61,861 nucleotides of DNA from NCBI GenBank assembly GCA_020628855.1, contig JAHDEL010000009.1, positions 53,557 through 115,417 of the forward strand. The letters are read 5' to 3'. Within the stretch, counting starts at the first letter, position 1. The number at the start of each line of letters is the position of its first letter. The translations under genes and the position numbers were made by a program. Shown one piece after another: positions 46,010 through 55,098 of the stretch. The stretch is from Saprospiraceae bacterium. GTDB lineage: Bacteria; Bacteroidota; Bacteroidia; Chitinophagales; Saprospiraceae. Below the pieces are notes generated by a model. It was not told the origin of the DNA. It made no database searches and saw nothing but the letters and a program-made list of their open reading frames with translations.

Positions 46010-47162
46010 TGATACAAAGAAGGCATTTTCCCATAAATCCGATGCCGAACTCCGTAAAACTTATAGGCTCTTTCGATTAATGCGTCATAGTGGACTCGTC
46101 AATATTGGTTCCGCCATAGGCAATGCTGTAATTGGTTTGGATATTGGCCTTGTAAACCGAATCATCAAGAGTACGATTTTCGAACAATTTTGTGGTGGAG
46201 AGTCGCTATTAGATTGTCAAGCAACAATCGATCATCTCTATAAATATCATACACAGACTATTCTGGATTATGGACTAGAAGGTAAATCTTCAGAGGAAGA
46301 TATAGAACACATCAAAGATGAAGTAATCAAAGCCATTGATTTGGCTGCAAGCAATGCCTCTGTTCCTGTGGTGAGTATTAAGATTTCAGGTCTTGCGGAC
46401 AATGCTACTCTTGAGGCAGTTCAGCTGAATCAACAGACTCCTCGACAAGAAGAACAGTATCAAAAACTATTGAATCGTCTTCATGAAATTTGTGAAAGAG
46501 CTAGTGAATTAAAAGTAGGAGTATTTGTAGATGCTGAAGAGTCTTGGATACAGAATACTATTGATGATTTGGTCATGACGCTGATGCTGAGATATAATCA
46601 TAAGTCATGTATAGTCTTCAATACCTTCCAAATGTATAGGCATGATAGGCTAGAATTCTTGAAGCAAAGCCATCAGAATGCCCAAGAGAATGGCATCTTT
46701 TTAGGTGCCAAACTGGTGCGTGGGGCATATATGGAGAAAGAACGCGATCGTGCAGAAGAAGGAGGTTACTTGAGTCCAATACACATAACCAAAAAAGAAG
46801 TTGATCATGACTTTGATGAAGCATTGAGATATTGTGTTGAGCATATCGCAGATATCTCTATGTGCTGTGCTAGTCATAATATCGCATCAAATCAGCTTCT
46901 TGCTCAATTGGTTGAAGAACACAGTATTGAAAGATCAAATCCACATATCAACTTTTGCCAGTTGTACGGCATGTCAGATTATATCTCATTCAACCTAGCA
47001 CAAGAAGGGTATAATGTTGCCAAATATGTTCCATATGGACCGATTAAGGAAGTAGTGCCATACTTGATAAGGCGAGCTAAAGAGAATACAAGTGTGACAG
47101 GAGAGATGGGGAGAGAGCTAACATATTTGACAAAGGAATTAGCCCGTCGGCAACTAGGGTAA
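45972..47162 (+). CDS. Proline dehydrogenase (PutA-like PRODH domain, monofunctional)
   Basis: 396 aa FAD-dependent oxidation of proline to delta-1-pyrroline-5-carboxylate. Motifs: VSIKISGLAD, KVGVFVDAEESW, the FAD/active-site LGAKLVRGAYMEKER, CASHNIASN, QLYGMSDYISFNLA and the C-terminal YLIRRAKENTS. The P5C dehydrogenase that completes the pathway is not here. The N-terminal part overlaps aroE by 38 nt, so translation may depend on aroE translation. Confidence 0.93.
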   Translation: MEDSVPPLSLNFDDTKKAFSHKSDAELRKTYRLFRLMRHSGLVNIGSAIGNAVIGLDIGLVNRIIKSTIFEQFCGGESLLDCQATIDHLYKYHTQTILDYGLEGKSSEEDIEHIKDEVIKAIDLAASNASVPVVSIKISGLADNATLEAVQLNQQTPRQEEQYQKLLNRLHEICERASELKVGVFVDAEESWIQNTIDDLVMTLMLRYNHKSCIVFNTFQMYRHDRLEFLKQSHQNAQENGIFLGAKLVRGAYMEKERDRAEEGGYLSPIHITKKEVDHDFDEALRYCVEHIADISMCCASHNIASNQLLAQLVEEHSIERSNPHINFCQLYGMSDYISFNLAQEGYNVAKYVPYGPIKEVVPYLIRRAKENTSVTGEMGRELTYLTKELARRQLG

Positions 47163-47174
47163 TAAAATGTGTCT

Positions 47175-47540
47175 TTAGTATTGGTCTGTACTAAGCATCA
47201 CTAGGGTGCAAGCGTTGATGATTTCTATGTTTGTTTTCTCCAAATGTTTTACCAATTCAGAGTTTTCACTTCCAGGATTCAATATGAGTCGTTTGGCCCC
47301 AGATAATTTGATTCTATCATAGTATTCTGCTTGATTCTTTGGATTAAGATAAAGTGAAATAGTATCTATACTATGTGTTTTTGGCCATTCAGTATTTATA
47401 CTAACATCTGCTACTTTGTTCCGCTTTATCCCTAAGCCAAAGACAGTATAACCGGCTCTTCGCAAAGCTAAGATTGCTTTGAAAGAGTATCGAGATGGAT
47501 TAGCAGATGCGCCTAAGATTAATGTAGGTTTATCTTTCAT
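47175..47540 (-). CDS. CoA-binding domain protein (YccU-type)
   Basis: 121 aa single Rossmann-like CoA-binding domain, with GASANPSRYSFKAILALRRAG at the N-terminus (20+ residue stretch, key residues GAS and SRYS) and LILNPGSEN near the end. Similar small proteins occur widely; their role is unclear. The start overlaps the O-methyltransferase stop by 4 nt. Confidence 0.88.
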   Translation of the reverse strand: MKDKPTLILGASANPSRYSFKAILALRRAGYTVFGLGIKRNKVADVSINTEWPKTHSIDTISLYLNPKNQAEYYDRIKLSGAKRLILNPGSENSELVKHLEKTNIEIINACTLVMLSTDQY

Positions 47541-48193
47541 TTTTTCATTACTAAATGTAATCCATCACGTATTGGTATTAGACAGTTAGTCAAAGATGCA
47601 TCATTTTGAATCATAACATTCAACTCATGGAGATGTTGACTTGTCTTGTCTTTTTTTGAGTTGATCACTTTACCATACCATAACATATTATCCAGTATCA
47701 ATATTCCACCTGGATTGAGTTGCTTTAGAAGTAAGCTGTAGTATTCTTGATATTCGATTTTTTTTGCATCAACGAAGGCGAGGTCTACTCCTAAGGCTAG
47801 CTCTTTCAAGGATTCTAGTGCTGAGCCATGAATCCAATCGATCGTACAATCAAATGAAAATGCTTTGAAGCGCTCTTGCGTCTTAAGATGGGTTTCTTCA
47901 TCTATTTCAATAGTTACTAGCTTACTCTGTGGCAGCATAGCCTTCGCAAAGCAATAGGTAGCATACCCTGTAAAAGTCCCCAATTCTACTGCTACTTTAG
48001 GTGATTTCAGCCGAGTAATAAGGTGAAGAAAACTCCCTTGCCAATTATCAGTAGACATCTGGGGTTTAAGAGTCTCAGTATGTGTATATCTATCGATTTC
48101 ATTTAAGGCAGTGAAGTTTAGCTTGGAGTTTTTGCTACAATAGTCGGCAACGATACCATATAGTAATTCGGTCATAGTGTTCTGTACTGTCAA
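47537..48193 (-). CDS. Class I SAM-dependent O-methyltransferase (COMT-like)
   Basis: 218 aa of the methyltransferase family 3. SAM motif VELGTFTGYATYCFA, acidic LVTIEIDEE, metal-type VDLAFVDAKK and GGILILDNMLWYGKV. Such enzymes methylate catechol-like hydroxyls using Mg2+; the substrate here is unknown. Co-transcribed with the CoA-binding gene. Confidence 0.92.
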   Translation of the reverse strand: MTVQNTMTELLYGIVADYCSKNSKLNFTALNEIDRYTHTETLKPQMSTDNWQGSFLHLITRLKSPKVAVELGTFTGYATYCFAKAMLPQSKLVTIEIDEETHLKTQERFKAFSFDCTIDWIHGSALESLKELALGVDLAFVDAKKIEYQEYYSLLLKQLNPGGILILDNMLWYGKVINSKKDKTSQHLHELNVMIQNDASLTNCLIPIRDGLHLVMKK

Positions 48194-48243
48194 AAGATTA
48201 AAGATCGTTATTTAAGTATAAATACAACATATTATAAAAATAT

Positions 48244-48251
48244 TATATTTG
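48244..48251 (+). promoter_or_regulatory. -7 box for the Rieske lipoprotein gene
   Basis: TATATTTG (TAnnTTTG) lies 43 nt before the ATG at 48295; predicted leader about 37 nt. Confidence 0.4.
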
Positions 48252-48294
48252 TAATTTGCTGTTGTATAGATGCATGATTAAAATGTTTGAATAA

Positions 48295-48711
48295 ATGGAT
48301 AGGAAGGAATTTATATCAAAGTTAGGGGTAGGTGCTGCATTTGCTCTCACATCTACTTGCCTTGGAGGATGCCTGAAAGATAGTAGGGTTATTGACGAAG
48401 TAGATATTGAGTTAGACTTAGGAGATCCTACATATTCTCAGCTACTTTTTCCAGGTGGATTTGTCATTACAGAAGGTGTCATTGTTGCTCGTACATTTGA
48501 CGACGAATATGTTGCTGCCACAATTACATGTAGTCATGAACAATTTAATAAGATTACCTTCCGACCAGAGGATAATGAATGGTTTTGTACGGAACATTCA
48601 GCGAGGTTTGACCTCAACGGTGAAGGACTTAATCCACTCGGTTCAAAGGGGCTCTCAATTTTTACAGTGGAGTTTGATGTAAGTAACAACCTACTTAGAG
48701 TATTCTCTTAG
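48295..48711 (+). CDS. Small Rieske [2Fe-2S] lipoprotein
   Basis: 138 aa. The N-terminus RKEFISKLGVGAAFALTSTC then lipobox LGGC at Cys26 resembles signal peptides of Bacteroidota Rieske lipoproteins, with RK rather than a twin arginine. The cluster ligands are Cys79-x-His81 and Cys98-x-x-His101 with a normal 16-residue spacer. It is probably a periplasmic electron carrier or the small partner of an oxygenase or oxidase not encoded here. The 3' end overlaps the convergent troB by 17 nt. Confidence 0.88.
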   Translation: MDRKEFISKLGVGAAFALTSTCLGGCLKDSRVIDEVDIELDLGDPTYSQLLFPGGFVITEGVIVARTFDDEYVAATITCSHEQFNKITFRPEDNEWFCTEHSARFDLNGEGLNPLGSKGLSIFTVEFDVSNNLLRVFS

Positions 48712-49477
48712 AAGATCTCTTTTTTGCGTTGGCTACTTTCATTCCCATGGTATGCAGAATATTGAGCTGACCTCCATAGGCTTTAGCTATGTTTACATCA
48801 TTGAAAACAGCGTCTGTATTACCAGCAGCGATTAATCTTTGATTTAGTAATATTACTGAATCAAAGTATTCATTTACAGTAGAGAGGTCATGATGTACGA
48901 CTAATAAAGTTTTTCCTTTAGAAGCTAAGTTTTTAAGAATTGAAATAATTTTCTGTTCAGTTGCAATATCAACACCAACGAATGGCTCGTCGAGAAGATA
49001 GAGATCTGCTTGTTGTGCGAGTGCTCTGGCTAGAAAAACTCGTTGTTGTTGACCACCAGACAAATTGCCTATCTGTCTATCAATCAAGTGGCCGATATCA
49101 AGATCATTGAGAGCTTGTTTTGCGATTATTCTATCCTCATTATCCAATCGTTGAAGTAAAGACTTAAAAGGATATCGACCCATAAGCACAATGTCAAGGA
49201 CAGTGGCGGGAAAATCCCAATCTACCTCATCTTTCTGAGGAACATATGCAATGCGCTTTCTCACCTCATCGACTTCTTCACCAAACACTTCAATGGTTCC
49301 AAAGTCAAAATCTATAAGTTCTAGGATGCTTTTGAAGAGAGTTGATTTGCCAGCACCATTTGGGCCAATAACTCCACAGAGTTTTCCTTTACTAATATCA
49401 AGATTGATATTGGTTAAAATCCTTTTATTGCCGTAGGAGTGACTAAGACCTTGAATATGGAGTGCTGGACTACTCAT
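48695..49477 (-). CDS. Metal ABC transporter ATPase (TroB/ZnuC/MntB type)
   Basis: 260 aa. Walker A GPNGAGKST, signature LSGGQQQRVFLARAL, Walker B LYLLDEPF and H-loop VVHHDLST are intact. DWDFPATVLDIVLMGRYP is typical of the manganese/zinc branch. It follows the substrate-binding gene by 7 nt. The gene order ends here, with no permease downstream. Confidence 0.93.
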   Translation of the reverse strand: MSSPALHIQGLSHSYGNKRILTNINLDISKGKLCGVIGPNGAGKSTLFKSILELIDFDFGTIEVFGEEVDEVRKRIAYVPQKDEVDWDFPATVLDIVLMGRYPFKSLLQRLDNEDRIIAKQALNDLDIGHLIDRQIGNLSGGQQQRVFLARALAQQADLYLLDEPFVGVDIATEQKIISILKNLASKGKTLLVVHHDLSTVNEYFDSVILLNQRLIAAGNTDAVFNDVNIAKAYGGQLNILHTMGMKVANAKKRSSKRIL

Positions 49478-49484
49478 GTTCTAA

Positions 49485-50468
49485 TCAATTCATTTTATAG
49501 AAAACAAAACCAAGAATAAGTAAAAGTGCTAATCCTAGAACAACATAGATGAGTAGGTTAGGTGATTCATTAGCATGTATTTCTTCATGTTTTGTTTGTG
49601 TCATTGCTCTCACAATAGTGTCTGTGTTGTACTTTAGCATCCCAATGTAGGTGCCACTTGATGCATTTTCATCACCTAATGAATCTGCAAAGAGTTCACC
49701 TCCGATAGTTACACCATTGTCTTCCGCTATTTGTTTTAACATCTTTGGGTTAATCGTAGACTCAATAAAGATTGCAGGGACTTTGTATTTCTTGATGGCA
49801 TCAGTTACTCTTTCCATATCAGAAAATTGAGCTTCAGCCTCTGTAGAAATTCCTTGAATTGCTTCAAGTTTGACACCATACGCATCACCAAAATATTTGA
49901 ATGCATCATGCGAAGTAATCAGAACTCTTTGCGACTCAGGGATAGAGGCAATAGACATATTGATATAACCATGCAATTGCTCTAGTTCCTTTATATAAGC
50001 ATCATAGAGTGTCTTGAGTTCTTCCTTTTTATTGGGCAGCAACTTGACAAATGCTTCATGGATGGACTGACAATATTTTATCCCGTTTCTCACATCCATC
50101 CAAGCATGTGGGTCTGTAGCTGCTTTGTAGACATCACTACTGATAGGTGTTACGTATTGGGTGATAGTGATTGTCTCTGCTTCAGTTCCAGAATTGGCTA
50201 TCAAGTCATTGATCCAGCCTTCGAAGGTAAGACCATTGATGAGAATAAGATCAGCATCGCTTACTTTCTTAGCATCACCAGGTGTCGGTTCGTACATATG
50301 AGGATCTGATCCTCTTGGCACTATTAGGTCAACATTGATGTGATCGCCACCCAGTTCTTTTGCCATATCAGCCCACATCGAAGCAGAGGCTAATACAGTT
50401 GGTTTTGTTGTTTGGGCATTTACAAGAACAAGTAAAGAGGAGAACAGTAAGATGAAAAAATTACGCAT
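49485..50468 (-). CDS. Metal-binding periplasmic protein (TroA/ZnuA family)
   Basis: 327 aa. Signal peptide about 1-18 without lipobox; a cluster A-I binding protein with ligands His57 (SDPHMYEP), His121 (DPHAWMD), His187 (ITSHDAFKYFG) and Asp262 (FADSLGDENA), the HHHD set seen in TroA and ZnuA. A C-terminal hydrophobic helix (about 305-325) is unusual and may anchor the protein to the inner membrane. Metal is Mn or Zn; the MntR-like neighbour favours Mn. Confidence 0.92.
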   Translation of the reverse strand: MRNFFILLFSSLLVLVNAQTTKPTVLASASMWADMAKELGGDHINVDLIVPRGSDPHMYEPTPGDAKKVSDADLILINGLTFEGWINDLIANSGTEAETITITQYVTPISSDVYKAATDPHAWMDVRNGIKYCQSIHEAFVKLLPNKKEELKTLYDAYIKELEQLHGYINMSIASIPESQRVLITSHDAFKYFGDAYGVKLEAIQGISTEAEAQFSDMERVTDAIKKYKVPAIFIESTINPKMLKQIAEDNGVTIGGELFADSLGDENASSGTYIGMLKYNTDTIVRAMTQTKHEEIHANESPNLLIYVVLGLALLLILGFVFYKMN

Positions 50469-50470
50469 TG

Positions 50471-51133
50471 TTATATAAGTTTTACAAGGAGATTTGGTAC
50501 AACAGAATGACTGAGTGTCACCTGTGTTTTCGTATCAAGCTCTACGATCATAGATCGATCAAAGCTTTGTTTTTCTAATATTTTTATTTGAGTTCCAAGT
50601 TTGATTTTCAAACCATTGAGGTGTTGCAGAAAGGGAACACTATGTTCCGTTACACCGACAAGCATACATTTCTGACCTATTGGTAGACTTTCAAGTGTAG
50701 ATTGATTTCTCAACATAAACTTGCCTTCGGCATTTGGTATAGGATCTCCATGAGGATCAAATCTTGGGTTGCCAAGGAAGTTATCAAGTCTATTAATTAA
50801 ATGATCTGATCTAATATGCTCAAGTTCTTCTGCGATGTCATGGACTTCTTCCCAAGGGAATTTTAGTTTGTCAAATAAGAACACTTCCCAGAGTCTGTGC
50901 TTTCTGATGAGTTGTGTTGCAGTTTTGTTTCCTGACTCTGAAAGAGAAGCGCCTTTGTATTTTTCGTAATGAATTAATGACTTACCTGATAGCTTCTGCA
51001 ACATATCTGTTACGGATGCTGCTGAGGTACTCACATGCTTAGCAATAGCATTTGTACTTGCAGGCTTATTAGTCTTTTCATTAATCTTAAATATCGCTTT
51101 CAGATAGTTTTCTTCCGCCTGAGTAAGAAGCAT
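50471..51133 (-). CDS. DtxR/MntR-family metal-dependent repressor
   Basis: 220 aa. N-terminal winged helix (about 1-65; YLKAIFKINE, SAASVTDMLQKLS), dimerisation and metal-binding helices (about 70-140; EHIRSDHLINRLD) and a C-terminal FeoA/SH3-like domain (about 150-220). It represses metal-import genes when loaded with Mn2+ or Fe2+. First gene of a tight operon with the binding protein (2 nt) and ATPase, and it has an operator-like palindrome in its own promoter. Confidence 0.93.
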   Translation of the reverse strand: MLLTQAEENYLKAIFKINEKTNKPASTNAIAKHVSTSAASVTDMLQKLSGKSLIHYEKYKGASLSESGNKTATQLIRKHRLWEVFLFDKLKFPWEEVHDIAEELEHIRSDHLINRLDNFLGNPRFDPHGDPIPNAEGKFMLRNQSTLESLPIGQKCMLVGVTEHSVPFLQHLNGLKIKLGTQIKILEKQSFDRSMIVELDTKTQVTLSHSVVPNLLVKLI

Positions 51134-51148
51134 TTACTAAATTTTAAG

Positions 51149-51156
51149 CAAATATA
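51149..51156 (-). promoter_or_regulatory. -7 box of the MntR-TroAB operon
   Basis: The minus strand reads TATATTTG (TAnnTTTG), 15 nt upstream of the ATG at 51133. The operator palindrome lies directly upstream. Confidence 0.5.
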
Positions 51157-51163
51157 GAAATAA

Positions 51164-51181
51164 TTTTAGACTTGGCTAAAA
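51164..51181. promoter_or_regulatory. DtxR/MntR-type operator palindrome
   Basis: TTTTAGACTTGGCTAAAA is an imperfect 18-bp palindrome (7 of 9 pairs match, arms TTTTAG/CTAAAA), like known DtxR/MntR boxes. It covers the space just upstream of the -7 box, an ideal position for repression by the encoded regulator. Confidence 0.6.
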
Positions 51182-51206
51182 ATAACATTTCTGTTATATA
51201 GAAGGA

Positions 51207-51235
51207 AAGAGAGAAGAATTTTGTTCTTCTCTCTT
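51207..51235. terminator. Hairpin after the MopE-repeat gene
   Basis: A 12-bp stem (AAGAGAGAAGAA / TTCTTCTCTCTT) with loop TTTTG, ending 18 nt past the stop of the minus-strand gene. There is no strong T-run on that strand. Confidence 0.6.
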
Positions 51236-51252
51236 GCTCTATTACTTAGTGT

Positions 51253-54200
51253 TTACTCTATAACAAGTTTTTCAAATCTTTCGATTTTTCCTTCTGTATT
51301 CTTCAAAAGGATAAAATACAGACCTGCATTTAGCTGATCAACTCTCATAGAGGTTAACTTGCTATCAATAATAGTTTGGCGGACAACCTTACCTTGATAA
51401 TTAAGGACTAAGAGTGATTGACCGTGCATCTCTGTTGCAGTTTCGATAATGACTTGTGTACTTGCAGGATTAGGATAGATATTGAATGTCAGTTCAGTAA
51501 TGTCAATAGTATTACTAGTCGCATCCATACCATCACAATTCTCGTCAATGCCATTGTTAGGTATATCTTCTGCATCTGGATTAATCATTGCATTGTCATC
51601 ATCGCAATCTTCTTCGAGATCATAACCATCTCCATCAAGATCATCATCTGGAGTTAATGGATCGCAATCATCATCCAGACCATTATAAGCTATTTCTGAA
51701 TTGCCTGGATTGATCAGAGCATTGTTATCATCGCAATCTTCATCAGAGTTGAAACCGTCCATGTCTTCATCAATCACTAATGCATCGCCATCGCAGTCCT
51801 CATCAATAGCGTTGTTCGGTATTTCTGTAGCATCTGGATTAATAGATGCATCGGTATCATCACAATCTTCATCCGAATTGAAACCATCCATATCCTCATC
51901 AATGACTAGGGCAGTACCATCGCAGTCTTCATCAATTGCGTTATTAGGTACTTCTTCCTGACCTGGATTGATCTGAGCATTGTTATCATCGCAATCTTCA
52001 TCTGAATTATATCCATCCATATCTTCATCAATGACTAGGGCAGTACCGTCACAATCTTCGTCAATATCGTTATTCGGTATTTCTGCGGAATCAGGATTTA
52101 CACTTGGATTGTTGTCATCACAATCTTCATCCGAGTTAAATCCATCCATATCATTATCAATAACTAATGCCACTCCATCACAATCTTCATCGACATCATT
52201 ATTAGGGATTTCTGTTTGACCAGGATTAATTGCTGCATTAGCATCATCACAATCCTCATCTGAATTGAAACCATCGCCATCTTCATCAATTTGTTGAGCT
52301 ATACCATCGCAATCCTCATCAATATCATTATTAGGAATTTCTGTCGCTTCAGGATTGATATCAGCGTTGTTATCATCACAGTCGATGTCAGATAAGAAAC
52401 CATCCATATCTGCATCAATGCCCTGGGCTATACCATCACAATCTTCATCAACATCATTGTTCGGTATTTCTGTGGCATCTGGGTTGATATTTGGATCATT
52501 ATCATCACAATCCTCATCTGAGTTGAAACCATCCATATCATTATCAAGATAGACTACTATACCATCGCAGTCTTCATCAATAGCATTGTTTGGTATTTCT
52601 GTTGAACTAGGATTAATACTAGCATCAGTATCATCACAATCCTCTATTTGGTTAAAACCATCACCATCAAGGTCGTCATCAAGAGTTAATGGATCACAGT
52701 CATCATCTAAACCATTGTATGGGATTTCGTTCATTTGTGGGTTAACACCTGCATTACTATCGTCACAATCTTCATCTGAATTAAATCCATCCATATCCTC
52801 ATCAATCACAAGCACAACACCATCACAATCTTCATCAATAGTATTGTTTGGTATTTCTTCAGCGCCTGGGTTGACATTCGGATTAACATCATCACAGTCT
52901 TCTTCAGCTGAGTATCCATCCGAGTCAATATCGATAAAGATGATACCATCACAATTTTCATCAATATTGTTATTGATTATTTCTTCAGCACCAGGATTTA
53001 TAGAAGCGTCACTGTCATCGCAATCTTCTTCTGCATTAAAGCCGTCACCATCTAAGTCATCATCAGGTGTTGCAGCATCACAATCATCATCTATCCCATT
53101 ATAAGGAACCTCATCATTGCCTGGGTTTATCTCAGCATTAGTATCATCACAATCCTCATCAGAATTGTATCCATCTTGATCACCATCAATAATAATGATA
53201 AAGCCATCACAATCTTCATCAATATCATTGTTTGGTATTTCCTCTGCATCCGGATTTATCGCGGCATTAGTGTCATCACAGTCTTCATCTGAATTAAATC
53301 CATCCATATCTTCATCAATAACTCCGAGCACACCATCACAATCCTCATCTACATCATTATTCGGTATTTCTTCTGCATCCATATTGATGTCAGCATCATA
53401 ATCATCACAATCGATATTAGATGTGAATCCATCATTGTCATGGTCAATGCTTCCAGAGATAGGTCTCACATGATCTTTGAATCCGTGCACCACTTCTCCA
53501 GTTTCATCATCAATAACTAGGATAATGATGTGTGACTCAAAGATGTCATGACTTGTTGGAATTTCGTATTCAAATGTATAGTTATCTCCTTGCCCAAGAC
53601 TCATTGAATTACTGATTGCTCCTTGCACGCCTGACCATCCTCCAAGTAGTGCTCTTGCTACATGATTATAAACCATATCAGCAGCAGGGACAGGATTCGG
53701 CAAATCTTCATAGCCTCCCATTGGTCCTGCTGCACCACCAGCGTAATTATTAGCTTGCGCATAACCAGAAGAAGACCCAGTTACATTATTTTCTGTCATA
53801 ACCATGGCTAGGCTAAACGCTCTTTCGAAAGTAGAGTGATGTTGGATTATGGCATTTACTGTGAGTTCACGATTGGAGATATTGTAGTCTTGTTCGATGT
53901 CTAACGAAATTGGTGATATCCTAAAGATTTGATCATAATAGGCTGGTAAAGACGAAGGATCCGTAAGTAATATTCGATCAAACCAAGCAGAAGGAAAGCC
54001 ACTAAAACCAGGAGACCCTGTCATACCAGAATCATAATTTGAGATCGCCATTGGGTCAGAATTATGAACCGCAATGCCAATGAATTCGTCTGGATAATCT
54101 GCTTCCATTTGGTCCATAAATACAGCTCCTCTCGGACACCATACACACCAAGTTCCTGTAGCTTCTTCTGCTACGAGGATTCTAGATGGTGGATCTTCGA

Positions 54201-55098
54201 CACTCACTACTTCGACTGTTTGTACATTATCATCAGGTAGTTCGTCTTCTCCTCCATTGATATTCTCTATACTCACTTCCATGTTGTACTGCCTTGCTTC
54301 AGAAACATCTATGGCAGAATTGAGGTCTACTGAGGCAATACCACCGAGAGGGAAGTCAAGATTGGCAAGACTAATTGTGTCTGTAATGGATTCTGTAGCC
54401 TTCAGGATTATATCAAAACTATTGACAGACTCATAACCATTATTTTGGATTTCTAAAAACATATTGACACGCTCCCTACTATCTACATAGCGAAAACCGA
54501 AAGGTAAGAACGCGCTATTCAGTGCCATATTTCTTGCTTCTTCGACATTGTTGACCTCTATATTGTCAATGGCAAGTCCAAAGTTCCAACCATTTCCATC
54601 TTGATATTCGAATCGCACAAAAAAGAGATCACCAGCATAGTCTGAGATATTTAATTGGATTGTCTGCCAGATATCATCCCCAATATCACTTACGCCATTT
54701 TGAATTTCTGCCAGTTGATCAAAATTTTCTCCATCTCGGCTTCCATAGATGATAGCACGTTCATCTGCACCTTGATAATCACCATTAATAAAGTATGCAT
54801 CAAAAGACAATGAAATACCACCATCTGCAGGAGCATCAGAAAGATTGATAAGAGTGGATGTCAACGATCCATTTCCGTTACCACCTGCACCAAGTGCATC
54901 ATCATTGATAGCATAAAAGCTTCCAGATTCCGGAATAGTGAAGTATTGACTACTCAGTGTAGAGGTTGTCCCAAAGCCCCAGCCATTGTCACTGTACCAT
55001 CCTGCAGGTTGGCCATTTTCAAAGTCTTCAGCATAATAGGTTTGAGCGGAGCAAAATGAAGTTAGCACTCCAAGGAGTAAGATCAGTGTAGTTCTCAT
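51253..55098 (-). CDS. Giant secreted protein: Omp28-like domain, 15 MopE-type metal-binding repeats, T9SS tail
   Basis: 1281 aa. Signal peptide (about 1-18); a jelly-roll domain (about 20-190) of the choice-of-anchor J kind; an Omp28-related region (about 300-545) with the thioredoxin-like motif CVWC (ATGTWCVWCPRG). Then 15 tandem units of about 43 residues follow, of the form I-D-E-D-M-D-G-F-N-S-D-E-D-C-D-D ... E-I-P-N-N-x-I-D-E-D-C-D-G (MopE/PF11617 type), each with two Cys and many Asp, suited to calcium or other metal binding. A C-terminal T9SS sorting domain (about 1200-1281; FNIYPNPASTQ) closes it. Probably a cell-surface adhesin or structural protein. Confidence 0.93.
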   Translation of the reverse strand: MRTTLILLLGVLTSFCSAQTYYAEDFENGQPAGWYSDNGWGFGTTSTLSSQYFTIPESGSFYAINDDALGAGGNGNGSLTSTLINLSDAPADGGISLSFDAYFINGDYQGADERAIIYGSRDGENFDQLAEIQNGVSDIGDDIWQTIQLNISDYAGDLFFVRFEYQDGNGWNFGLAIDNIEVNNVEEARNMALNSAFLPFGFRYVDSRERVNMFLEIQNNGYESVNSFDIILKATESITDTISLANLDFPLGGIASVDLNSAIDVSEARQYNMEVSIENINGGEDELPDDNVQTVEVVSVEDPPSRILVAEEATGTWCVWCPRGAVFMDQMEADYPDEFIGIAVHNSDPMAISNYDSGMTGSPGFSGFPSAWFDRILLTDPSSLPAYYDQIFRISPISLDIEQDYNISNRELTVNAIIQHHSTFERAFSLAMVMTENNVTGSSSGYAQANNYAGGAAGPMGGYEDLPNPVPAADMVYNHVARALLGGWSGVQGAISNSMSLGQGDNYTFEYEIPTSHDIFESHIIILVIDDETGEVVHGFKDHVRPISGSIDHDNDGFTSNIDCDDYDADINMDAEEIPNNDVDEDCDGVLGVIDEDMDGFNSDEDCDDTNAAINPDAEEIPNNDIDEDCDGFIIIIDGDQDGYNSDEDCDDTNAEINPGNDEVPYNGIDDDCDAATPDDDLDGDGFNAEEDCDDSDASINPGAEEIINNNIDENCDGIIFIDIDSDGYSAEEDCDDVNPNVNPGAEEIPNNTIDEDCDGVVLVIDEDMDGFNSDEDCDDSNAGVNPQMNEIPYNGLDDDCDPLTLDDDLDGDGFNQIEDCDDTDASINPSSTEIPNNAIDEDCDGIVVYLDNDMDGFNSDEDCDDNDPNINPDATEIPNNDVDEDCDGIAQGIDADMDGFLSDIDCDDNNADINPEATEIPNNDIDEDCDGIAQQIDEDGDGFNSDEDCDDANAAINPGQTEIPNNDVDEDCDGVALVIDNDMDGFNSDEDCDDNNPSVNPDSAEIPNNDIDEDCDGTALVIDEDMDGYNSDEDCDDNNAQINPGQEEVPNNAIDEDCDGTALVIDEDMDGFNSDEDCDDTDASINPDATEIPNNAIDEDCDGDALVIDEDMDGFNSDEDCDDNNALINPGNSEIAYNGLDDDCDPLTPDDDLDGDGYDLEEDCDDDNAMINPDAEDIPNNGIDENCDGMDATSNTIDITELTFNIYPNPASTQVIIETATEMHGQSLLVLNYQGKVVRQTIIDSKLTSMRVDQLNAGLYFILLKNTEGKIERFEKLVIE
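51520..53448 (-). repeat. 15 tandem 129-bp repeats inside the MopE gene
   Basis: The 43-residue coding unit repeats 15 times. Units 3, 6 and 14 carry a variant ending (Y-N-G-I/L-D-D-D-C-D then extra D-D-D), so the array contains two unit classes, which suggests block duplications. Opposite-strand open frames over it are by-products. Confidence 0.95.

Noticed and set aside
51418-53401. Plus-strand open frames over the MopE gene encoding Ser/Gln-rich repeats
   Set aside because: They mirror the 129-bp coding repeats of the minus-strand gene; composition (S-Q-S-S-S-E-L) is the antisense of D-C-D-D repeats and there are no start contexts or domains.
51520-53448. CRISPR-like array
   Set aside because: Regular spacing is due to in-frame protein repeats; there are no unique spacers and no cas genes in the window.
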